Of a stretch of 64,000 bases of DNA, positions 8,791-17,500 are shown piece after piece. Made by a program: the position numbers and the translations under genes. The stretch lies in contig NZ_JASKMS010000038.1 of the NCBI RefSeq assembly GCF_030124145.1, positions 1 to 64,000 on the forward strand. The letters are read 5' to 3'. This DNA comes from Streptomyces sp. 378 (GTDB lineage: Bacteria; Actinomycetota; Actinomycetes; Streptomycetales; Streptomycetaceae). The notes beneath the pieces were generated by a model, which was not told the DNA's origin, did no database searches, and saw nothing but the letters and a program-made list of their open reading frames with translations. Every line of letters starts with the position of its first letter. The first letter of the stretch is position 1.

Positions 8791-9237
8791 AGATGTTTCC
8801 CCTGGTGAGATGACGTGAGTTCCGTCCGCCGACGTGGTGCCTCCGCGTGGCTGTTCGCACGCTTGCCCGCGTGATCCCGTCGGCGAGGCGAGTCTGCCAA
8901 CCCAACGGATGTGCGACAACTGTGTTTCCGGCGTGGTGAGTTGATCTTTCAGCCAACACCTGATGTCGGCGTCGTACATCGAACAGGGGCTTTGCTGTGC
9001 CTCAAACCGCCGCGTCACCGTGGTGGGTCGGGCCGGGTCGTAGTCCCGAGTGGTAGGACAACGGCGTGAGATCAACGTGCGGTTGGAGCGGTGAAGGTCA
9101 CAAAAGCATATCGGGCATTCGGGACTTGGATCTTCACGGAAGGCTCACAAGTTGGCTACGTTGGTCACCGACTGCACGAGTTCCGCCGATGGGTGGATGG
9201 TCTCGTGCACGCTCGGACGAAAGGAGCGCCCTTTCCA
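8791..9237. other. Divergent intergenic region
   Basis: 447 bp between a minus-strand secreted-protein gene and a plus-strand unit. It must hold both promoters. The stretch 8900-9130 is less GC-rich than its surroundings. I cannot assign specific boxes. Confidence 0.4.
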
Positions 9238-9365
9238 TGGCGCCGGAACGAACCTCGTGCCCCGCAGTGGCCGACTTGGCGGGCAAGGTCAACTCCCTTG
9301 TACCGGCGGACGTCACTGCTGAGGCCCGGCTCTCGCCGTCTGCTGGTGGCCACGGTGGCGACTGA
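9238..9365 (+). CDS. Possible 42-residue leader peptide gene
   Basis: The ATG at 9238 is preceded 10 bp upstream by a strong GAAAGGAG ribosome binding site, better than that of the following gene. It opens a 42-codon frame (APERTSCPAVADLAGKVNSL onward) ending in TGA at 9363-9365. The end overlaps the putative GTG start (9346) of the NlpC/P60-like gene, an arrangement that fits translational coupling. No family is recognised. It could instead be the original N-terminus of the downstream gene separated by a frameshift. Confidence 0.35.
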
Positions 9366-10794
9366 GAGCGAAGCGCTGAGCCCTGACGAGGTGCGTCGGT
9401 ATGTCGACCACCTTTACGATCGGGCCGAGAACGCCACGGGTACCTTCAACGCGACCCGTGCCGCCAACGCGGCCCGCGCCGCCGCGATCCCGCGCCAGCG
9501 GAGCGCGGGCACCCGCGAGCGCTCCCGGGAAGACACGGAGCCCGCGTTCGGAGCCCTGACCCGCCAGTGGTTCGACGCCGCCCGTGCCAAGCTGGGCCCG
9601 ATCATGCCGACTTCGCTGCCGGACGAGAGGCTGCCGGTCCGTCCCGACGCCGCGCCCCGGACGGCGCGATCCGCGCGCCCGGCGGAACGTCCCGCCGAGC
9701 CCCTCGCCCTCGAAGCGCCCAAGGAGCCCACACATGCTGTGTGGGAGCTGACCGGCGGATCGGCTCAGACGACGACGCCTGTTCTCCCGCAGCTCTCCGG
9801 CCCTCCCGTCGCACCGGCTGCGGCAGGCGAGTACACACAGGACGAGAGCGCTTGGCGTGCCGACACGCATGTGACTTCCGGCGAGGGCGTGGCGACATGG
9901 CCTCTGTACGAGCCCGAACCAGCCCTCGCTCCAGAGCCCGAACCAGCCCTCGCTCCAGAGCCCGAACCAGCCCTCGCTCCAGAGCCCGAACCAGCCCTCG
10001 CTCCAGAGCCCGAACCAGCCCTCGCTCCAGAGCCCGAACCAGCCCTCGCTCCAGAGCCCGAACCAGCCCTCGCTCCAGAGCCCGGACCAGTGCCCGCCCC
10101 GCAGCCCGCTGCGGCGCTGCCCGTCGGTCCAGCCCCGACCGCGTCCTATGACACCGCGTCCTATGACACCGCGTCCTATGACACCGCGTCCTATGACACC
10201 GCGTCCCATGACACCGCTACCTATGCCGCCGGTCTGCCGGACATCCCTGTACCGGCCGCTGCGGCTCTTGCTCCGGCACTGCCCGTCGAACCGGCCGCCG
10301 CACCCGTCCCCACCGCGCCGACGACGGCTGCCGTCCTCACTGCGCCGGTCATCTCGGCGGCAGGGGAAACCACCTTCACCAGCGTCGCGTCAGCCGCCCA
10401 CGGCGGGTCCTGGCTGTCTCCGGCAGTCGGCCACAGTACCCAGACCGAGCGGGTGATCGCCTTCGCCCGAGGGCAGATCGGCCGGCCGTGCGTGTGGGGC
10501 GCGGCCGGGCCCGGGTCGTTCGACGCCCCCGGACTCACCCAGGCGGCATGGAAGGCCGCCGGCGTGACGCTTCCCCGGACCACCGAGGCCCAGTGGAGGG
10601 CGGGGTTGCAGGTCGCGCTCACTGAGGTCCAGGTGGGAGACCTGGTCTTCTTCCATGACGACCTCAGCCACGTCGGCATCTGGAGCGGCGGCGGCGTGAT
10701 GATCCACGCCCCGGGTCCGGGAGCGCGCATCCGGGAGGAGTCGGTCTTCTTCGCCGGTCAGTCGGCGATCAAGGGCGTGGTGCGCCCGGCCTGA
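9346..10794 (+). CDS. NlpC/P60-like protein lacking the catalytic cysteine, with long Pro/Glu repeat linker
   Basis: About 482 residues from the GTG at 9346 (VATVATESEALSPDEVRRYV); the true start is uncertain because the frame is open upstream. A helical N-terminus (~1-90) is followed by a low-complexity linker with seven EPEPALAP repeats and five SYDTA-like repeats (~185-295). A C-terminal NlpC/P60 fold (~360-482) keeps LPRTTEAQW, VGDLVFFHDDLSHVGIW and MIHAPGPGARIREES, including the catalytic-type His and the third polar residue. The normal DCSGLTQ nucleophile motif reads DAPGLTQ, so the Cys is Ala. It is probably a non-hydrolytic cell-wall-binding or regulatory relative of gamma-D-glutamyl-diamino acid endopeptidases. 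No signal peptide is evident from this start. Confidence 0.8.
   Translation: MATVATESEALSPDEVRRYVDHLYDRAENATGTFNATRAANAARAAAIPRQRSAGTRERSREDTEPAFGALTRQWFDAARAKLGPIMPTSLPDERLPVRPDAAPRTARSARPAERPAEPLALEAPKEPTHAVWELTGGSAQTTTPVLPQLSGPPVAPAAAGEYTQDESAWRADTHVTSGEGVATWPLYEPEPALAPEPEPALAPEPEPALAPEPEPALAPEPEPALAPEPEPALAPEPEPALAPEPGPVPAPQPAAALPVGPAPTASYDTASYDTASYDTASYDTASHDTATYAAGLPDIPVPAAAALAPALPVEPAAAPVPTAPTTAAVLTAPVISAAGETTFTSVASAAHGGSWLSPAVGHSTQTERVIAFARGQIGRPCVWGAAGPGSFDAPGLTQAAWKAAGVTLPRTTEAQWRAGLQVALTEVQVGDLVFFHDDLSHVGIWSGGGVMIHAPGPGARIREESVFFAGQSAIKGVVRPA
9911..10078 (+). repeat. Seven tandem 24-bp repeats (EPEPALAP linker)
   Basis: A 24-bp unit (agcccgaaccagccctcgct plus ccag) is repeated seven times without change and encodes EPEPALAP. 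The units are identical at DNA level, so the array has expanded recently and is likely to vary in length between strains. It lies inside the NlpC/P60-like gene. Confidence 0.9.
10141..10215 (+). repeat. Five tandem 15-bp repeats (SYDTA linker)
   Basis: The unit gcgtcctatgacacc is repeated four times exactly and once with one change (tat to cat), encoding ASYDT. It is a second microrepeat tract in the same linker, 63 bp after the 24-bp array. Confidence 0.9.
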
Positions 10795-10992
10795 TGTCGG
10801 CCTGGCCATCGGCCGGGTGCCGTCTGTGGTCGGCCGAGTTCGTCCGGACGGTCCGAACCGGGCGTGCCTGGTTCAGGGCCTGGCACGACGTGGGGCCGGG
10901 GGCCATGTCGCGTTCGGCGCGCCTTTCCCAGCCTGGCGCCTGTGGGGCCTCTTGGGGGCAGGGTGGTGCGCCGCAGGTGGGCTGGCGTGGCA

Positions 10993-11560
10993 TCAGAGCC
11001 TCGATCGGCGTCGGGACGCCGTGACCAGTTCCGCCACGGTGGCGAACTTGTTGCGCGGTCTGCCGCCGCGTCGGCCGCGCCGGCGCTCGGTCCGGTCGAT
11101 GGGCGCCATGCCGCGGGCGTCCACGAGATCCGGCGCGCGGCGCCGTGCCAGGCGCGGGAAGGCGTTCGCAGAGTGAGCGGGCACCGCCAGCACGCCGTCG
11201 ACGGCGTCGGCGAGCCGTCAGTCCGGTCACCCGCCCCTTGCCGTGCGGAACGGTCCGGTCGCCTCGTCGAACGGCAGTCCCGGCACCGGCGCGTCCCGGG
11301 AGCCGATGGCGCGCAACACGGTCGTGGAGGGCAACAGAGCCTCGCCGCTCGCACCGGTGACGCACACGGCCCGCACGTTCCCGTCGTCGCCCCCACGATC
11401 TCCGTCGGCGCGGAGTGGAAGCGCAGCACGATACGGCGGTCCGCAGCGGGCGGGTGCGACCAGTCGGCCTTCTCGCGACGCACATTCCACAGTAGCGCGG
11501 CGAGTTCGTGCGGTCCGGCGGCGTCGATCGCGCTGCCGATGCGTGGGTCGGCGGCGGCGC
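10993..11560 (-). pseudogene. Decayed ferredoxin-NADP reductase (FprA-like flavoprotein)
   Basis: On the minus strand, conserved pieces of the C-terminal half of FprA-type ferredoxin-NADP reductase appear in order but in different frames: DPRIGSAIDAAGPHELAALL and ADRRIVLRFHSAPTEIVG near 11400-11555, NVRAVCVTG and VLRAIGSRDAPVPGLPFDEA near 11250-11390, and IDRTERRRGRRGGRPRNKF and ATVAELVTA near 11000-11090. The segments need several frameshifts and a deletion to join; the N-terminal FAD half is missing. The 5' break lies only ~40 bp from the stop of the giant gene at 11598, so arrival or rearrangement of the T7SS effector locus may have cut this gene. 10795-10992 shows no gene. Confidence 0.65.
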
Positions 11561-11575
11561 ACCCGCCAACGGGTG

Positions 11576-11591
11576 GCCACCTTCGGGTGGC
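11576..11591 (-). terminator. Small hairpin after the giant gene
   Basis: A perfect 6-bp stem (11576-11581 with 11586-11591) with a four-base loop begins 7 bp past the TAG stop at 11598-11600 on the minus strand. Adjacent GGGT/ACCC repeats may extend it. It is a modest candidate terminator for the effector operon. Confidence 0.4.
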
Positions 11592-11597
11592 GTCGGC

Positions 11598-14500
11598 CTA
11601 CTGGATGCTGTCGCCGCGGTTGTTGAACGCCATGTGCGTGCCGATGCGACGGAAGTCGTTGATCACGCCGAGGAGGCTCTTGTTCGTCGGCAGGAGATCG
11701 CGCAGCGCGGTGTTGTCCTCCAGCCGGGCGCGCAGCAGGTCCTTGTAGGCGTTGTACACCCTCGCCGTGTAGTTGGGTTCCCTGGCCGCGTTCATCCGGT
11801 AGTCGTTGGTGATCGCGATGGACGCCAGGTCCATGAGGTAACAGTCGAACAGGTCGGTGACGTCCGCGGCCTTCGCGCCCTCTTCCCCCGCCTGCGTCTG
11901 CCGGGCGAGTATCTCGGCCGTCTCCACCACGATCTCGCGGTAGACACGGTGCCTCGTGCTGCTGGGGAAGGCCGCCATGATGTGGTCGGCCTGCCCGGCG
12001 CCCCGCGTGCTCATGGTGCGCGGAACGGCCAGATCCGCCAGGCCCGGCACCGGCAGCGGAATGTCCTGGAACATGGACTCCTCGTCGGGAATCCCCGCGT
12101 CCCGGGAGGCGAGGGGGTGCAGGCCGATCTCGTGGGCGAGCATGCCCATGATGTAGCCGATGTCGTACTTCTCGAAGTAGTAGCTGGCGAGGTTGATCTG
12201 CACGCCGTCGGCGCCCAGGTCGCGCACGTCCGCCGGGGTCTCGGTCGTGCGCAGATGCAGGGTGATCCGGACCGTGCGGTCGCCGACGTAGTCGCGGATC
12301 GTCGGGTGATCCCCGAGCAGTTCGATGATCCGGACCGCCTTGTCGCGGTACCTCTCGTTCGTGTGCTTCAGGTTGGTGAACTCGAAGTTCCCCGACCGGA
12401 AGGGGGTCGGGGTCGGCTCCGTGGCGGCGGGTGCCGCGTCCGAGCTTCGCGGCATGTGGGCGGGGACTTCGGTCATCGTCGTGCCGTCGGTGCCGTCGAC
12501 GGCACCGGGGAGGGAGACCGGGTCCACCCAGACGGAGGTGCGTGGGACCGGAGTGGTGCCGGTGCGTGTCTCCTGCCAGGTCCGATCGGTGTCCTCGTCA
12601 CCATCTCGAGGCTGCGGTGGCACCTCGCCGATGAGCGCTCCGAGCAGGGCCAGGTGCCGGTCGCGCAGACCGGCCGCCGCGAGTGAGCTGTCCTCGGGGG
12701 CTTCGTCGAGGGCGCCGAGGAGGCTGCCGGGGACGTGGGGGCGGTGCGGGGCGTCGGTGTCGCGGTATTCGTCGCGCAGGCCGAGCTGGTGGGTGAGTTC
12801 GTGGAGCAGTTGGACGGGAGTGGCGTCGGTCCACCAGGTGTTCTGGTCCATGGCCCGGTCCCGGCCGGTCAGGTCCACGGTCAGGTGGGGGGTGTCGGCA
12901 CCCGGGTCGGTGGGGTCGACGTGTTCGACGGTGACATGCAGCCGGTCTCCGCCGGGGAGTAGATGACCGGGAGCGTTGAGGTACTCGTCCACGCCCGCCC
13001 GGAGCCGGTCGAAGACACGGGACGTCTCGTCGTGCGTGCCGCGCAGGGCGACGCGGACGGTGAGGTCGGTGACGGGCTCGCCGTCGTAGGCGAAGCGCCG
13101 AGCGTCGAAGCCCGAGCGGACGACGAAGCGGGGACGGTGGTCGCGGGGCCCTCGCGGCCGAGGAGCACCGGGGGAGGGGTACGACGGCGTCGGGTCGCCG
13201 TCGGTGCCGGAGAGCCGGGGCCGGGACTCGTCCGTTGGCTGGCCGCCGGCCTCCGGTGCGGAGGTCTGGATGCTGTCGCCCTGGTTGTTGAAGGCGAAGC
13301 TGGCGCCGAGGCCGAGGAAGTTGTTGGTGACGTTGAACCACCTCTTGTCCGGCGGCAGCAGCCGGCGCACCGGGCTGTCGTCAGCCAGTCGCGCGGCGAA
13401 CTGCGCCTTGTAGGCGTTGTAGACCTTCGCCGTGTAACGGGGTTCCCAGGCCGCGTCCCTGCGCCGGTCGTTGGTGATCGCGATCGTGGCCAGGTCCATC
13501 AGGTAGGTGTCGATGAGGTCCGTGACGTCCTTGGCCTTGGCGCCCTCCTCACCCGTGCGGGCTTCCTCCTCCAGCACACCGGCCATCTCCAGGACGATGT
13601 CGCGGTAGATGCCGTGGCGCAGGGTGTGGGGGAAGGCGGCCATGATGTGGTCTTCCTGGCCGGCGCCCTCGGTGTTCATGAAGCGGGGGGTGTTGAGGGT
13701 TTCGAGGCCGGGGACCAGCAGGGGCATGCCCCGGTACAGCTCTTCTTCCTCGGGGATCCTGGTGTTGCGGGAGGCGAGGGGGTGCAGGCCGATCTCGTGG
13801 GCGAGCATGCCCATGATGTAGCCGGTGTCGTATTTCTCGAAGTAGTAGCTGGCGAGGTTGATGTCGACGCCGTCTGCGCCGCGGTCGATGACGTCGGCGG
13901 GGGTCTCGGTGGTGCGCAGGTGCAGGGTGATCCGCACGGGGCGGCCGTCGACGTACGCGCGGATCGTCGCGTGCTTGCGGAGCAGTTCGATGATGCGGAT
14001 CGCCTTGTCGCGGTACTTCTCGTTCGTGTGCTTGAGGTTGGTGAACTCGAAGTTCCCCGACTTGAAGGGAGCGAGGACCCGATCCGGCGCCTCGGGCGCG
14101 GAGTTCGCCTCCTGCGGCATGCGGGGCGGGACGCCGGTGGCCACCGTGCCGTCGGCTCCCGCCTGAGGAAGCCGGGGACGTGCCTCGCCGGTGGTCGTGG
14201 CCGTCGGTGCCGCGGCGGCGGGTCGCTGGATGCTGTCGCCCCGGTTGTTGGTGCCGACACTGGTGGCGAGTTGGGCGAAGTCCCCCAGCACGCCGAACCT
14301 GCCCTTGTCGGCCGGCAGCAGGGGACGGACGGGACTGTCCTCGGCCAGCCGCTCGGCGAACTGCGCCTTGTAGGCGTTGTAGACCCGGGCCGTGTAGCCG
14401 GGGTCGAGGATCGCCTTGGCCCGGTGATCGTTCGTCACCGCGATGGAGGCCAGGTCCATCAGGTAGGTGTCGATCAGATCGGTGACGTCCCGGGACTTGG

Positions 14501-17500
14501 CCCCGGGCACGCCCACCCGGGCGCGCCGTTCCAGCACACCGGCCATCTCCAGGACGATGTCGCGGTAGATGCCGTGGCGCAGGGTGTGGGGGAAGGCGGC
14601 CATGATGTGGTCTTCCTGGCCGGCGCCCTCGGTGTTCATGAAGCGGGGGGTGTTGAGGGTTTCGAGGCCGGGGACCAGCAGGGGCATGCCCCGGTACAGC
14701 TCTTCTTCCTCGGGGATCCTGGTGTTGCGGGAGGCGAGGGGGTGCAGGCCGATCTCGTGGGCGAGCATGCCCATGATGTAGCCGGTGTCGTATTTCTCGA
14801 AGTAGTAGCTGGCGAGGTTGATGTCGACGCCGTCTGCGCCGCGGTCGATGACGTCGGCGGGGGTCTCGGTGGTGCGCAGGTGCAGGGTGATGCGGACGGT
14901 GCGGTCGCCGATGTAGTGCTTGATGGTGGCGTGTTCGTCGAGCAGTTCGATGATGCGGACGGCCTTGTCGAGGTAGGTGTCCGTCTGGTTGAGGTTGGTG
15001 AACTCGTAGCTGCCCAGCTTGAAGGGACGCAGGGCCGGCTCCGGGGCCGTGGACGGCGCGTCCGTGTCCTGCTGCATGTGGGCCGGGACGACGTCGGCGA
15101 TCGTCGTGCCGTCGGCGGTCCGGGGCAGCGACACCGGGTCGACCCACACGGACTCGCGGGGTTCGCGTGCGGCGGCGCTCCGGGCAGCCGCCCAGCTCAG
15201 GCCGGACACCTCGCCGTCCGGCGGGGGCGCCTGGGTCACCTCGCCGATGAGCGCTCCGAGCAGGGCCAGGTGCCGGTCGCGCAGACCGGCGGGAGCGAGC
15301 GCGGGGTCCTCGGGCGCCTCGTCGAGACTGCCGAGCAGGCTGCCGAGGATGTGGGGGCGGTGCGGGGCGTCGGCGTCGCGGTACTCGTCGCGCAGGCCGA
15401 GCTGGTGGGTGAGCTCGTGGACCAGTTGGACCGGCGCGGCGTCGGTCCACCAGGTGACCTGGTCCATCGCCCGGTCCCGGCCGGTCAGGTCCACGGTCAG
15501 GTGCGGGGTGTCGGCGTTCGGGTCGGTGGGGTCGACGTGTTCGACCGTGACGTGCAGCCGGTCACCGTTGGGCAGCCGGTAGGCGGGATCGTTCAGGAAC
15601 TCCTCGACCCCGCCGCGGAGTTCCTCGAAGACGCGGACGGCCTGCTCGTTCGTACCGCGCAGCGTGACGCGCACGGTGAGGTCGGTGACCGGCTCACCGT
15701 CGTAGGCGAAGCGCCGAGCGTCGAAGCCCGAGCGGACGACAAACCGGGGGCGGTGGTCGCGCGACCCCCTGGACGGCGGTGCGGAGGGCGCCGGGTCCGG
15801 CGTCGCCGTGCCCCCGCTGCTGCCGGGGAGCCGGGGGCGTGTCTCGCCCGGTCCGAGGGGTCGCTGGATGCTGTCACCGCGGTTGTTGGTCGCGATGCTC
15901 GTCGCGAGCTGGGTGAAGTTCCGTGCGACACCGAACAGGGTCTTGTTCGACGGCAGGAGATCCCGAAGTGCGGCGTTGTCGCCCAACCGGGCGCGCAGCT
16001 CCTCCTTGTAGGCGTTGTAGACCCGCGCCGTGTAGTTGGGCTCCTTGACCGCGTTCAGCCGGTGGTCGCTGGTGACCGCGATCGAGGCCAGGTCCATCAG
16101 GTAGGTGTCGAACAGGTCGGTGACGTCCTGGGACTTGGCGCCGGGCACGCCCACCCGGGCGCGCTGCGCGAGCACCTGGGCCATCTCGATGACGATGTCG
16201 CGGTAGAGGCGGTGCCGGATGGTGGGGGGATAGGCGGCCATGACGTGGTCGGCCTGGCCCGCCCGGTCGGTGTTCATGGTGCGCGGGGGATCGAGGTCGG
16301 TCAGGCCCGGCACGGTCAGGGGCATGCCCTGGTAGGCCTCTTCCTGCTCCGCTATCTCCGGGTTGCGGGAGGCGAGGGGGTGCAGGCCGATCTCGTGGGC
16401 GAGCATGCCCATGATGTAGCCGGTGTCGTATTTCTCGAAGTAGTAGCTGGCGAGGTTGATGTCGACGCCGTCTGCGCCGCGGTCGATGACGTCGGCGGGG
16501 GTCTCGGTGGTGCGCAGGTGCAGGGTGATGCGGACGGTGCGGTCGCCGATGTAGTGCTTGATGGTGGCGTGTTCGTCGAGCAGTTCGATGATGCGGACGG
16601 CCTTGTCGAGGTAGGTGTCCGTCTGGTTGAGGTTGGTGAACTCGTAGCTGCCCAGCTTGAAGGGACGCAGGGCCGGCTCCGGGGCCGTGGACGGCGCGTC
16701 CGTGCCGGTGCCGGACAGCGTGCTCAGCTCGTACGCCTCCTCCTCGTCCGGCGCGTGCGTGACGTCGCTGCCCGTCGTGGGGACGGGCGAGAGGGGCAGC
16801 GGGATCGCCGCCGGGTCCTGTTCCGGCAAGGGCGAGAGGTCGGTCGCCTCGGTGGGAGGAGTCCCCTGTTCCGAGGGCGGCTCGGGTGCCGGGGTGCGGG
16901 ACAGGAGCGGGACGATGTCACCGCCGCGGCGGCGCAGGCGCAGGTGAGGGCTGTCCGCGGAAGGGCCGGTGTAGGTGTGCGCGGTGCCGTTCTCCTCGAT
17001 CAGGGTGACGGTCGTGCCGGTCGCGGCGGCGGCCCACTCGGCCACCGCGTGGTCGGCCTCGGCGCCCCACGGGGCCACGGAGAGGTGACGGCGCAGCTGC
17101 CCTTCGAGGGCCTCCGGGCTGGGCGCGGGCGCGCCCGGGCGGAGCCGCGGGGGCGGGGGTGTGAACAGCGCGTCGCGCATGGTCGCTTCGCCGGGGAGGC
17201 CGTTCAGCCGCATCAACTGGGAGGGTGTCGCCTCGGCACGGGTGCGCAGGCGTGCCGCCTCGCGGGAGGGCAGCCCGGGGTGCGCGGCCGCCTCACGCAG
17301 GGCCGTGGACAGAGCGCCGAAGAAGCCGTTGCCGCGGCCGCTGGGTGTGCCCTGGGTGTAGGTGGCGCCGTCGGGTGCGGTGAGCACGCCGTCCCGGTCG
17401 AGGCGGTAGCGCGGGCCGGAACTCCCGGCGGGCGGCATCCAGGGCGGAGTGGAGTGACTGCGGCGGGGGAGGGGCTTCCCGGGCGTGCCGCGGGTGGGGT

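Noticed and set aside
9911..10078. 24-bp repeats resembling a CRISPR array or iterons
   Set aside because: Directly adjoining units with no spacers, coding for EPEPALAP inside an open gene.
13797..13799. HEIGLH read as a classical HExxH zinc site
   Set aside because: The spacing is HExxxH (six residues from His to His inclusive), not HExxH. I report it as atypical rather than as a proven zinc site.
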